64,000 nucleotides of DNA, taken from contig NZ_JAUZVY010000006.1 of the NCBI RefSeq assembly GCF_030717955.1, forward strand, positions 1-64,000. The letters are read 5' to 3'. Below the pieces are notes generated by a model, which did not search any database, was not told the origin of the DNA, and saw only the letters and a program-made list of their open reading frames with translations. Below, in pieces: positions 52,763-61,175 of this stretch. Positions within the stretch are counted from its first letter, which is position 1. Each line of letters opens with the position of its first letter. The position numbers were made by a program, and so were the translations under genes. The stretch comes from Alkalimonas delamerensis. Its GTDB lineage: Bacteria > Pseudomonadota > Gammaproteobacteria > Enterobacterales > Alteromonadaceae.

Positions 52763-53552
52763 TCATCTCTATGCGCAGTGGGTCAGTCAGTTAGCCGCAC
52801 TGCTGTTGCCCATCGACGGGCCTGCCATTATTGGCATCACAGGCGCACAAGGCACAGGGAAAAGCACTCTGGCAGCACGATTGGCCAAGCAGCTCACAGC
52901 CCAAGGACGTCCTACTGCCGCTGTCTCGCTGGATGACTACTACCTAAACCGCACGCAGCGGCAGCAACTGGCCAAGCAGGTCCATCCTTTGCTGGCCCAA
53001 CGCGGCGTGCCCGGCACCCACCGCATCGAGCAAGCACTGGACGATGCGCACAACTTTTTGCAAGGCAAAGCGGTCGCCTGGCCTCACTTCGACAAAGCAT
53101 TGGATGAACCCGGTTCACCTTGTTCGCCGCAGAAAGCCGAACTCTTACTGGTTGAGGGCTGGTGTCTTGGGCTGGCTCCCCAGAGTGACCAGGCGCTGCA
53201 GCAACCCATCAATGCGCTGGAGCATCAGCAGGATGCCGATGGTCGCTGGCGGCGCTATGTCAATCAACAACTAACTGCGGCTTATGCCGATTACTGGCAG
53301 TTGCTAAAGCCGCTGATTTGGCTGCAAGCCCCAGATTGGCAGACGGTCTGTCGTTGGCGCCAAAAGCAGGAACAACAACTGTGGCAACAGCGCGGCATGG
53401 GGATGAGCAAAGCGCAACTGGCGCAGTTTATGCTAAGTTTTGAACGTTTAACTCTCGCCAGCTGGCAGCAGTTGCCGAGTCGGGCAGATCTGCAAATCCA
53501 ACTGGATCATCAGCAGCAGCCCATCACAACTGTCATCATCAATTCATGGTGA
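52746..53552 (+). CDS. Glycerate kinase-like P-loop kinase (plant GLYK type)
   Basis: 268 residues from the ATG at 52746 (52752 is an alternative); the frame open from 52638 lies within the regulator gene. Walker A GITGAQGTGKST, then SLDDYYLNRTQRQQLAKQVHPL and RGVPGTHRIEQALDD, PHFDKALDEPG and LLLVEGWCLG, all typical of the GLYK/PRK-like kinase group (ATP plus D-glycerate to 3-phosphoglycerate). Translation is probably coupled to the upstream two-component genes. The substrate is assigned by family only. Confidence 0.82.
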   Translation: MTMPTNHLYAQWVSQLAALLLPIDGPAIIGITGAQGTGKSTLAARLAKQLTAQGRPTAAVSLDDYYLNRTQRQQLAKQVHPLLAQRGVPGTHRIEQALDDAHNFLQGKAVAWPHFDKALDEPGSPCSPQKAELLLVEGWCLGLAPQSDQALQQPINALEHQQDADGRWRRYVNQQLTAAYADYWQLLKPLIWLQAPDWQTVCRWRQKQEQQLWQQRGMGMSKAQLAQFMLSFERLTLASWQQLPSRADLQIQLDHQQQPITTVIINSW

Positions 53553-53712
53553 AATAAGACCAGCTCGACTTCAAGGCTGCTCCTTTACGCAGCCTCGCTA
53601 CGGTATAGATTGTGGTTTTTGGTAGCCATTAGTGATTAAGTGTTACCCGCTCTCGCAGCGGGTTCCCTGCTGCAGTATGCTAAGCGGTCAAATAACATCA
53701 TAGGAAAACACC

Positions 53713-54483
53713 ATGAAACACCGGCTCGCCCCCTGGCTCAGTGCTTGCTTACTCAGCTTGTTGCCTCTATCACTTCAGGCCACCATTGTTGAATTCCGCA
53801 CCTCACTCGGAACCTTCGAAGTCAACCTCTTTGATGACATCACGCCACAAACAGTGGCAAACTTCCTGGCCTATGTTGAGGATGAAAGTTATCACAACAG
53901 CGTGATTCACCGTGTTGTGCCGGATTTTGTGGTGCAGGGCGGCGGCTTTGCCTACGAAGGCTCCCTGCCACTGACTGTGATCCCGGCCCGGGCGCCGGTC
54001 CAGAATGAGCCCAGACTGTCCAACCGCCGCGGCACCATCGCCATGGCGAAACTGGCGGGCAATCCCAACAGTGCCACCAATCAATGGTTTTTTAACCTGA
54101 GTGACAATCATGCTGGCGGACCGCAGCTGGATGCACAAAATGGCGGTTTTACTGTCTTTGGTCAGGTGTCTGAACAAGGCATGGAAGTACTGCAAGCCAT
54201 TGCCGAGCTACCGCGCTTTAATTTAGGCGGAGCGGCCAGCGAAATGCCATTACGAAATTACACCAGTGCGGATGCGGATGCAGACACAGCGGTCACTGAG
54301 GAGCATTTGGTGTTGATTGAAAGCGTGGTGGTGGTGGATGCCAGAGCCGACACGGCTGCCGGATTAAACCCGGTTCAAAATACCAGCCAAGCCGAAGAAC
54401 CCGACCAAGCTAAGGCCAGCGCCTTAGTCTGGCTGGTGATGGGGCTTGGCCTGGTGACACTGATACGCCGCAGACGAGGTTAG
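53713..54483 (+). CDS. Periplasmic cyclophilin-type peptidyl-prolyl isomerase with C-terminal anchor
   Basis: 256 residues: signal peptide (to about LQA-T), cyclophilin domain (about 24-190) with VVPDFVVQGGGF, NRRGTIAMAKLAGNPNSATNQWFFNL and FTVFGQVSEQGMEVL, so proline isomerase activity in the periplasm. About 65 extra residues follow: a polar linker and a C-terminal hydrophobic helix ending in IRRRRG. This tail looks like a sorting signal of the GlyGly-CTERM/rhombosortase type, though the Gly-Gly motif itself is lacking. Confidence 0.88.
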   Translation: MKHRLAPWLSACLLSLLPLSLQATIVEFRTSLGTFEVNLFDDITPQTVANFLAYVEDESYHNSVIHRVVPDFVVQGGGFAYEGSLPLTVIPARAPVQNEPRLSNRRGTIAMAKLAGNPNSATNQWFFNLSDNHAGGPQLDAQNGGFTVFGQVSEQGMEVLQAIAELPRFNLGGAASEMPLRNYTSADADADTAVTEEHLVLIESVVVVDARADTAAGLNPVQNTSQAEEPDQAKASALVWLVMGLGLVTLIRRRRG

Positions 54484-54486
54484 TGG

Positions 54487-54520
54487 CTAAAGCCGGGGTC
54501 TCAACTCACCCCGGCTTTGC
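54487..54520. terminator. Convergent hairpin terminator
   Basis: AAAGCCGGGGT (54489-54499) and ACCCCGGCTTT (54508-54518) form an 11-base stem between the cyclophilin and KfrA-like genes, overlapping the latter's stop codon. A T-rich stretch follows on the plus strand at 54524-54529. Confidence 0.65.
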
Positions 54521-56336
54521 TCAGTTTTTGCTCCAACATGGTTATTTTCTGTTGCGCCTGCTGGTTCGACAAGGTCAAGCGCTCAATGGTGGAGGTCGAG
54601 TTGCTTTTCACAAAGCTGAGCTGCTCTTCCATCTTCGCCAACCGCTGCTGCAATTGCTCTTTTTCCTGCAGATACTGCTGCTGGGCCTCACGCAATTGCT
54701 TGTTTTCTTCGCGCTGCAACTTAATGGTTTCACGTTGACGACTCTGATGACCTGAGGTGACCTCACTTTGCTCTTTCAGCATGTTGTTGGTGTTTTGCAG
54801 GTGCGCTATTTTGCTTTCCATCACCTGCACACGCGAGCGTAACCGCTGTAGCTCCTGCTCTTGCTCAACAAACTCATGCTGCGAGCGCATTTCAGGTAGC
54901 TTGGAGGATAATTGCTCAATTTGCTGCGCTTGCTCTTTCAGCTGATCTGTCATCTCATTTTTGGCATCAATGACATCGTCCAGCTGTCGGCGCAAATCAT
55001 CGCGTTCTTGTTCCAGCTTTTGCACAGCACCACTTTGGTCGGCGGCACTCTGCTCACTTTCACTCAGTTTACTTTCCAGTTGCTTATAACGCTGATCAGC
55101 TTCTTCCACCTGCTTCAGAGCTGCGGCTCGGGCTTCCTCGGCTTTTTTCAACTGCTGCTGCAGCACAGGCAACTCTTGCTTTTGCAATGAAAGCTCTTGC
55201 TGGGTTTGTTCCAGCTTTTCTTCCAGCTGACTGACATGTTCCGCCTGCTTGGAGCCAGCCTGAGCCTGCAACTCAGCATTGGCCATCTGCAGTGCATCCA
55301 GCTTTTGCGCCAGCAATTCATACTGTTCATCACCCTGCCGCTTAGCCTGCACAGCCTCATCACGCTGCTGCTCTGCTTCTAACAGTTGATCTTTAACCCG
55401 GTTCAGCTCCGCCTGATGTTGCACCAGAGTCTGTTGCAGTTCATTCAGTGCCTTTTGACGCTCGATAGCCAGCTGCTGAGCATCGGTGAACTGCTGGTGC
55501 AGATCTTCACTGTCTTCGGTTAATTCACGAGCCCGCTCACGCAACTGAGCAATCTCTTGCTGCAAGTCTTGCTGCTGCTGCTCCAGGTTCTCAATATGCA
55601 GCTCCAGCTGCGACACTAAAGCATCGGTATCTTCGGTAGGGGTGGTCACCTTTGAATCTCCTGCGACATTGGATGAAGCAGCCTCTGGCGCATTGGCCCT
55701 GGCTGGTTGCTGACTGGTTGTTTTTTTTGTTTCTGGCTGTGATTTAGATTGAGCAGCGGCGGCTGCACGCACAATGGCCTCATCCTGACTGGCACTGGCA
55801 GCTGCAGGCTTTGGCACCGCTGCTTTTTTGTTTTCTTTTGACTCGCCTTGCAACGGCTCTGCTACAGCCTTATCGCTGCCTGCGGTTTCTTTTTCCTTGG
55901 CAGGTGCTTGCTTATCTTTATCCTGTCCCTGCTTATCACTGGCAGAGGCTTCCTGCGGTACCTTGGCAGCAGGCGCCGGCTCTTGCCTGGCACCGATCGG
56001 AGCAGTCGCCTTTGAGCTATCGGCAACGTTTTGTTCTGGGGCCACTTTGTCTTGCTCTTTCAAAACCTTTTTGCCGAATTGCAACATCTTACTCAGCGAG
56101 CCAGGCATCTTTTCGGTCAGCGCACTCAAGGATGCCATCCCCTTGCCTACGCTGCCTCCACTGGTTGGCTCGTCCTGCGGAGGGGTGTATTGATTTTCAC
56201 TGCACCAGTGATCAAAGTGCACCATCATGCTGGAGCGACTGCCATCCAGGTGCTTTGCCAGAATATCCAGGGTGATGGGGCGCCCCTCCCGATGCAACCG
56301 CTCACACACTGCTTTAACTTCACTGTAATTTGCCAT
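54501..56336 (-). CDS. KfrA-like DNA-binding coiled-coil protein
   Basis: 611 residues from the ATG at 56336. The N-terminus (MANYSEVKAVCERLHREGR, ITLDILAKHLDGSRSSMMVHFDHW) is the KfrA N-terminal DNA-binding domain. Residues about 70-225 are a K/E/A/P/Q-rich linker; about 230-600 is one very long coiled coil (E/Q/L heptads). KfrA proteins of plasmids bind DNA through the N-terminus and form filaments through the coiled coil, aiding stability. Here the gene is chromosomal-looking and divergent from a ParA-RHH pair, with a shared 250-base intergenic region. Confidence 0.88.
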   Translation of the reverse strand: MANYSEVKAVCERLHREGRPITLDILAKHLDGSRSSMMVHFDHWCSENQYTPPQDEPTSGGSVGKGMASLSALTEKMPGSLSKMLQFGKKVLKEQDKVAPEQNVADSSKATAPIGARQEPAPAAKVPQEASASDKQGQDKDKQAPAKEKETAGSDKAVAEPLQGESKENKKAAVPKPAAASASQDEAIVRAAAAAQSKSQPETKKTTSQQPARANAPEAASSNVAGDSKVTTPTEDTDALVSQLELHIENLEQQQQDLQQEIAQLRERARELTEDSEDLHQQFTDAQQLAIERQKALNELQQTLVQHQAELNRVKDQLLEAEQQRDEAVQAKRQGDEQYELLAQKLDALQMANAELQAQAGSKQAEHVSQLEEKLEQTQQELSLQKQELPVLQQQLKKAEEARAAALKQVEEADQRYKQLESKLSESEQSAADQSGAVQKLEQERDDLRRQLDDVIDAKNEMTDQLKEQAQQIEQLSSKLPEMRSQHEFVEQEQELQRLRSRVQVMESKIAHLQNTNNMLKEQSEVTSGHQSRQRETIKLQREENKQLREAQQQYLQEKEQLQQRLAKMEEQLSFVKSNSTSTIERLTLSNQQAQQKITMLEQKLSKAGVS

Positions 56337-56587
56337 TGCGTACCCACTGTCATTTTCTACCACTGAGCCTTATAGATTACTTCGTTTTGACAGAAACAGG
56401 AAACTTTTCCCGCTGTTTTTTTGCGCAGTGATTACATTAGGTACACAGCATGGGGCTATTTTTACTGCACCAGTGCTGCAAGCTGACAAAGTATCTGAAT
56501 GTTCGCAGAAAGCTAATTTACCGCCTATACTGAAAACTGGTCCTGCTGGGCCTTAGTGTCGGTTTGAAGCAACATGAGGAAAGACAG
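56337..56587. promoter_or_regulatory. Divergent promoter region between KfrA-like and ParA-like genes
   Basis: 251 bases holding both promoters. TATACT at 56525-56530 is a good -10 for the ParA side. No clear iterated centromere-like repeat is visible by eye; KfrA-family or RHH binding sites would be expected here if the system autoregulates. Confidence 0.4.
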
Positions 56588-57283
56588 ATGATTCTGTTGG
56601 TTGGTGGAGAAAAAGGCGGTAGCGGAAAAAGTTGTCTGGCACAGAATATCGCCGTGTATTTTACCCGGGAAAAGCAAGCCAATGTCATGCTGGTCGATTG
56701 CGATCCGCAGCGCACCACATCAGACTGGGTGCAAGAGCGGCATCTGAATGCAGACTTGCCCTGGATCAACTGTGTCCAGATGTATGGCAAAATCCGCTAC
56801 GAATTGAAAAGCCTGGAAATGCATTACGATGTGGTGGTGGTGGATTGTGGCGGTCAGGACAGTGTCGCCCTGCGTTCAGCCATGGTGGTGGCCAGCCATG
56901 TGTTGTTACCATTGCGTCCCAAACGTCGTGACTTGAAAACCCTGGAGCATCTGGAAGACTTGGTCAGCGCCAGCAATGTGGTGAATCCTGACATGATTGT
57001 TGGCTGTGTGATGACACAGTGCCCGTCGCTGCCCAATCAAGCCAACCGAATTTTGGATGCCAAAGAAGTCTGCAAATCGTTTAACCTTCGGGTGCTAGAA
57101 GCCATTACGCACAGTCGGAATATCTACGATGACAGCGAAGAAAAAGGCTTATCCGTGATGGACATTGATCCGGAAGGCAAAGCCGCGCAAGAAATCCGCG
57201 ATATAATCACTGAACTTTTATCAATGAAGGCAATTCAAGAAGATGGGTCTGCGGGATCTGAAAAAAAAGTCTACGCCGTCTGA
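56588..57283 (+). CDS. ParA-family ATPase
   Basis: 231 residues from the ATG at 56588 (GAGG eight bases upstream; TTG at 56564 less likely). Deviant Walker A GGEKGGSGKS with the signature lysine, LVDCDPQRTTSDW, DVVVVDCGGQDS, and a C-terminal helix. ParA/MinD-type ATPases move DNA or protein cargo by forming gradients on the nucleoid or membrane. There is no C-terminal amphipathic MinD helix. It overlaps the downstream RHH gene by 41 bases. Confidence 0.93.
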   Translation: MILLVGGEKGGSGKSCLAQNIAVYFTREKQANVMLVDCDPQRTTSDWVQERHLNADLPWINCVQMYGKIRYELKSLEMHYDVVVVDCGGQDSVALRSAMVVASHVLLPLRPKRRDLKTLEHLEDLVSASNVVNPDMIVGCVMTQCPSLPNQANRILDAKEVCKSFNLRVLEAITHSRNIYDDSEEKGLSVMDIDPEGKAAQEIRDIITELLSMKAIQEDGSAGSEKKVYAV

Positions 57284-57596
57284 AAAACGGCCCGTTAATG
57301 TAGACGACTTTATCGAGGACGCCAACAATTACGCCATGGGCTTGCCCAAGGTGGTGAGTTTGCGTCAGTTGCTTCCTGACGAGGAGAGTGGGCCGCGTTT
57401 GCCAATGCGCCATGCTACCTTTACGCTTAGCCCGGAAGCCATTGAGGCCTTAAATCAATTAAGTGAAATGACCGGAGAGGCAAAGTCGAAAATTGTCCGA
57501 CACCTGGTCCTGCAAGCCATTCAGCAAGCCAGCCAAAGGCCGGATGTCGTGATAGAGCCTGTGACAACGCCACCGGGAAAAACAGGCTCGAGTTAG
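57243..57596 (+). CDS. Ribbon-helix-helix partner protein of ParA
   Basis: 117 residues. A basic N-terminus (MGLRDLKKKSTPSEKRP) and a middle segment precede a ribbon-helix-helix motif (ATFTLSPEAIEALNQLSEMTG, AKSKIVRHLVLQAIQ; about residues 58-98), so it should bind DNA as a dimer. Small RHH proteins serve as the centromere-binding ParB partner in type Ib partition systems; the basic N-terminus may stimulate the ATPase. Its start lies 41 bases inside the parA gene in another frame, so translation is coupled. Confidence 0.85.
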   Translation: MGLRDLKKKSTPSEKRPVNVDDFIEDANNYAMGLPKVVSLRQLLPDEESGPRLPMRHATFTLSPEAIEALNQLSEMTGEAKSKIVRHLVLQAIQQASQRPDVVIEPVTTPPGKTGSS

Positions 57597-57597
57597 T

Positions 57598-57627
57598 GTT
57601 CATCCTCGGCTCTGCTGCAGGATGAAC
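57598..57627 (+). terminator. Possible terminator after the RHH gene
   Basis: GTTCATCCT (57598-57606) pairs perfectly with AGGATGAAC (57619-57627) around a 12-base loop. The downstream T-run is weak. Confidence 0.5.
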
Positions 57628-57632
57628 CTTGG

Positions 57633-58061
57633 TTATTCTTTACGCTGCAACCAGCTGTATGCCGTTTCAAAAGCAGTTTGTTGAAACCCTTTCAGTCCGG
57701 TGGCTTTAAAGTCAATTAGCAGCGGGTTGCGGCTTAACTGCTCTTTAATCTGTTGGCTGGATACCAGGGTCACTTCGATGGCAGGCAGCAATTGCAGTGC
57801 TGCTTCAATTTTAAAACCAATAGCACCACCGGCAAACTTTCCTTTTTGTGGCCGCTCTTTAATCACCACCTGGCTGACCTGATAGTCCTGAAAAAATTTC
57901 TGCAACGAAAACTGAAACTTACGCATAGCCTCAGCATCTTTGTCATGCTGCAACACAAAACGTTGTTGGCGACAATCCGGCAACTGGAATAACCCCTGTT
58001 CCAGCGTCATCAGACAAATAATGGCTTCATTGCTTTTAATCTCAACGCCGCAAACACGCAT
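57633..58061 (-). CDS. DUF3010-family protein
   Basis: 142 residues, cytoplasmic, matching DUF3010: N-terminal VCGVEIKSNEAIICL strand, VVIKERPQKGKFAGGAIGFKIEAAL in the middle and IKEQLSRNPLLIDF near the end. The opening resembles an RNase H-like (actin/RuvC-type) first strand with acidic residue (GVEIKSNEA), but no activity is established. Convergent with the ParA-RHH genes. Confidence 0.82.
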   Translation of the reverse strand: MRVCGVEIKSNEAIICLMTLEQGLFQLPDCRQQRFVLQHDKDAEAMRKFQFSLQKFFQDYQVSQVVIKERPQKGKFAGGAIGFKIEAALQLLPAIEVTLVSSQQIKEQLSRNPLLIDFKATGLKGFQQTAFETAYSWLQRKE

Positions 58062-58100
58062 AAGTATCTCCTAATCTACTTAGTTTGATGTACCGCAAAC

Positions 58101-58466
58101 TTAATTCCGCATCAGAATGTCATACTGACTGGCGATGATGCTGCACACCTTGCGTAGAGGCTCACCAAAGAGCAAGGGGTTAAAATCACCGTCGATGCAG
58201 TAACGCTGCCGGAACAACAGCAATTCCTGCTTGGAGGAGGCTGCACGTTGCAATTGCGCTCGCTGCCCCTCACCCAGCTCCTGACCGAGCTCGGTAAACA
58301 AGCGCTCGATATTGCGCATGGCCTGAGCCTCGCCGGAGCGGACTGATGAGCCACCAAGGCGATGCAGCTGATCAATCAGCTGTTCTTTGTAGGGACTGAT
58401 TCGTGGATGATCCGAAAAAGTAGCCAGCAGCAAAATAACCAGCAAAATAACGATCAATGCTTTCAC
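58101..58466 (-). CDS. Small single-pass membrane protein, unrecognised
   Basis: About 121 residues from a GTG at 58466 (GCGAG six bases upstream), chosen because the hydrophobic segment KALIVILLVILLLATF then lies at the N-terminus; the frame open to 58607 overlaps the ccoG promoter. The rest is a helical charged domain with IERLFTELGQELGEGQRAQL, RQRYCIDGDFNPLLFGEPL and a short C-terminus. Probably inner-membrane anchored. Family not recognised. Divergent from ccoG. Confidence 0.65.
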   Translation of the reverse strand: MKALIVILLVILLLATFSDHPRISPYKEQLIDQLHRLGGSSVRSGEAQAMRNIERLFTELGQELGEGQRAQLQRAASSKQELLLFRQRYCIDGDFNPLLFGEPLRKVCSIIASQYDILMRN

Positions 58467-58609
58467 CGAGATCTCGCTCCAAAAGAGGTAAAAGCCGATG
58501 ATACCTGATCCATCACAGCCTTGTCTGCAAGGCGCCAGGGAAAAATACGGTCCATGAAGAAAAGACAATTCAATGATATACTGCCGACTCCATACCCGCT
58601 TCAGCAACC

Positions 58610-60049
58610 ATGCCCGAGGTGCCTGTGACTGATAAAATCGATGTGAAGAATATTCCGGTCGAGGTTAAGCTGCATCAGCCTGCAAAGAATCCGCAAGATC
58701 GTTATCCATCACGGGATCGCATCTATGTCCGTGCCATGAAAGGGGTACATCAGGCGATCCGTCGTTACATGGGCTTCTTTTTTATGGGCCTCTTTATGCT
58801 GTTGCCCTGGCTGCGGTTCAATGGTGAGCAAGCTATTTTACTGAACATAGCGGAACAGAAGTTCACTATTTTTGCGCTGACATTGTGGCCACAGGATTTC
58901 ACCATTCTGGCCTGGATTTTTATCATTGCCGCCTACGCCCTATTTTTTGTCACCACCTTTTATGGGCGGGTTTGGTGTGGCTACCTCTGCCCGCAATCGG
59001 TCTGGACCTTTATTTTCATGTGGTTTGAAGAGAAAATTCAAGGCAGCCGAAATCAGCGAATGAAACTGGATCAACAAGGCTGGAGCTGGCACAAGTTTGG
59101 CAAAAAGTTCCTCACCCACTTGTGCTGGGTCGGCTTTGCTTTACTGACCGCGCTGATCTTTGTTGGCTACTTTACACCGATTGACCGGCTGTTCCTGAAC
59201 TTCTTTACCCTGCAAGCCGGCTTCTGGGCCACGCTGGCAGTGTTGTTTTTTACGGTTTGTACATACGGCAATGCCGGTTGGATGCGGGAAATCATGTGCA
59301 CCCACATGTGTCCCTATGCCCGCTTTCAGTCGGCCATGTTCGACAAAGATACCTTTACTGTGACTTACGATGCTGCGCGCGGTGAAAACCGGGGACCCCG
59401 CAGCCGCAAAGACACCGACTACAAAGCAAAAGGCTTGGGCGACTGCATTGATTGCAACCTCTGTGTCCATGTCTGTCCGACCGGTATCGATATCCGCAAC
59501 GGCTTGCAGTACGAGTGCATCAACTGTGGTGCCTGCATCGACGCCTGCGACGACACCATGGAAAAAATGGGCTACCCCAAAGGCTTGATCAGCTACACCA
59601 CCGAAAGCCGCTTGCAGGGCAAGGGTGCCCATGTCCTCAGGCCTAAACTGCTCGGCTATTTTGCTGTGTTGGTGGTTGTTTGCCTCGCTTTCGTCTATAC
59701 CCTGTACAGCCGGCAGCCACTGGAGTTCGATATTCTGCGTGACCGTGGAGCCTTGTTCCGCGATACCAGCGAGGGCTGGGTGGAAAACACCTACACCTTG
59801 CGCATTATCAACAAATCTCAGCAGCAGCAGACCTTTGTATTCTCGGTAACCGGCCTGGATGACTTACGCTGGATAGGACCGACAGAGCTAACAGTCGCCG
59901 GCGGGGAAACTGCCAGCCTGCCCATCAGTCTGGCCGCTGATCCATGGGAGTTGGACCAGCCCATCAGCGATCTGACCTTTACCGTCCGCATTGAAGGCCA
60001 GCCAGATATTGAGGTCTCACAAACCAACCGCTTCTTCTCCAGGCGTTAA
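58610..60049 (+). CDS. ccoG: Cytochrome c oxidase accessory protein CcoG (FixG/RdxA)
   Basis: 479 residues (GTG at 58625 has the better ribosome binding site, GAGG five bases upstream, so the true start may be five codons in). Membrane helices flank the metal motifs: VWCGYLCPQSVW and MCTHMCPYARF in the membrane part, then two 4Fe-4S clusters CIDCNLCVHVCP and CINCGACIDACDDTM, and a C-terminal immunoglobulin-like domain. CcoG is a membrane copper reductase that helps build the cbb3-type oxidase CuB centre. No other cco genes are in the window. Confidence 0.95.
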   Translation: MPEVPVTDKIDVKNIPVEVKLHQPAKNPQDRYPSRDRIYVRAMKGVHQAIRRYMGFFFMGLFMLLPWLRFNGEQAILLNIAEQKFTIFALTLWPQDFTILAWIFIIAAYALFFVTTFYGRVWCGYLCPQSVWTFIFMWFEEKIQGSRNQRMKLDQQGWSWHKFGKKFLTHLCWVGFALLTALIFVGYFTPIDRLFLNFFTLQAGFWATLAVLFFTVCTYGNAGWMREIMCTHMCPYARFQSAMFDKDTFTVTYDAARGENRGPRSRKDTDYKAKGLGDCIDCNLCVHVCPTGIDIRNGLQYECINCGACIDACDDTMEKMGYPKGLISYTTESRLQGKGAHVLRPKLLGYFAVLVVVCLAFVYTLYSRQPLEFDILRDRGALFRDTSEGWVENTYTLRIINKSQQQQTFVFSVTGLDDLRWIGPTELTVAGGETASLPISLAADPWELDQPISDLTFTVRIEGQPDIEVSQTNRFFSRR

Positions 60050-60056
60050 CTCGTGC

Positions 60057-60091
60057 TATAGTCGCTGCATCTATTCGATGCAGCGACTGTA
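60057..60091. promoter_or_regulatory. Perfect hairpin in the srkA leader
   Basis: AGTCGCTGCATC (60060-60071) and GATGCAGCGACT (60077-60088) form a 12-base perfect stem with a five-base loop, extendable to 15 pairs with one wobble. It ends about nine bases before the srkA ATG, right at the AGGG ribosome binding site. There is no T-run for a plus-strand terminator. Confidence 0.55.
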
Positions 60092-60099
60092 GGGTCTTT

Positions 60100-61095
60100 A
60101 TGTCTGCTTTTTGTTTTGCCGATTTAACCCCGGATACCGTGCTGGATGCACTGGAAGAGCTGGGCCTGGTCATTGATTCCGGTTTAACGGCGCTGAACAG
60201 CTATGAAAACCGGGTCTATCAGTTTCGGGGCGAGCTGGCCGGATACCCGGCTATCCAGCGTTGGGTGGTCAAATTTTACCGGCCAGAGCGCTGGAGTCTA
60301 CAGCAGTTGCAGGAAGAACATGACTTCACCCGAGAGCTGCTGGCTGCCGATGTCCCTGTCGTTGCTCCCGTCAGCCTGAATGGTTGCTCGGTGTTGCCTT
60401 ACGCCGGCGGCTATTTTGCGTTATTCCCCAGCCGGGGAGGGCGACCGCTGGAAACCGACCACGAAGAGCAACTGGGCCAACTGGGTCGCTTTCTCGGCCG
60501 GCTGCATCAGGTGGGCAAAAGCAAGGTATTCCACCATCGTCCAACCTTAAGTGTAGACAGCCACTTACTGCAAAGCCGGCAGATTCTACAACAGTGCCCT
60601 CAGATCCCTGGACACATGCAGACGGCCTTTTTCACCGCCCTCGATCAAGTGATTGCCGAAGCCAGCCGGCAATACCAACCCCAGAACCTTATCCGGGTGC
60701 ACGGCGATTGCCATGCCGGAAACTTATTTATGGATCAGCAAGGGCCCTTCTTTGTCGATCTGGATGACTGCCGCATGGCACCGGCCATTCAGGATCTCTG
60801 GATGATGCTGTCCGGCGAGCGGACCGAGCAATTGCTGTACCTCGACATCCTGTTGGAAGAATACCAACAATACTGCGACTTTGATCCGACAGAGCTGAAA
60901 CTGATCGAACCGCTACGTGCCATGCGTATTATTCATTACATGGCCTGGTTGGCCCGGCGCTGGGATGATCCTGCTTTTGCAATGAACTTTCCCTGGTTTG
61001 CAACAGACAAATACTGGGAGCAGCAAACCTTGGTGTTAAAAGAACAATTGTTCCAACTGCACCAGCCCCCTTTGTCGCTGCAACCCAGTTTTTAG
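60100..61095 (+). CDS. srkA: Stress response kinase A (SrkA/YihE)
   Basis: 331 residues, similar to E. coli SrkA length. APH/choline kinase-type fold: YENRVYQF early strand, VVKFYRPERW with the ATP-binding Lys, RVHGDCHAGNLFMD (Brenner motif) and FVDLDDCRMAP (metal site). SrkA phosphorylates protein Ser/Thr and protects against stress-induced death linked to MazEF. It is followed 80 bases later by dsbA, the same order as in E. coli (yihE-dsbA). Confidence 0.95.
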   Translation: MSAFCFADLTPDTVLDALEELGLVIDSGLTALNSYENRVYQFRGELAGYPAIQRWVVKFYRPERWSLQQLQEEHDFTRELLAADVPVVAPVSLNGCSVLPYAGGYFALFPSRGGRPLETDHEEQLGQLGRFLGRLHQVGKSKVFHHRPTLSVDSHLLQSRQILQQCPQIPGHMQTAFFTALDQVIAEASRQYQPQNLIRVHGDCHAGNLFMDQQGPFFVDLDDCRMAPAIQDLWMMLSGERTEQLLYLDILLEEYQQYCDFDPTELKLIEPLRAMRIIHYMAWLARRWDDPAFAMNFPWFATDKYWEQQTLVLKEQLFQLHQPPLSLQPSF

Positions 61096-61175
61096 TCGGT
61101 GCCGAGATGGGCAGACCCCAGATTTTTTGGTACCCTTGACCGATTAAAACCATTGAACTTTTTGAAGGAATGTCG

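Noticed and set aside
53645..53663. Hairpin ACCCGCT/AGCGGGT considered as terminator or tRNA piece
   Set aside because: No T-run follows and no cloverleaf can be built; left as a simple leader hairpin of the cyclophilin gene.
54501..57596. Plasmid or integrated element boundary around the ParA/KfrA genes
   Set aside because: No integrase, replication gene, attachment repeats or tRNA edge was found by eye.
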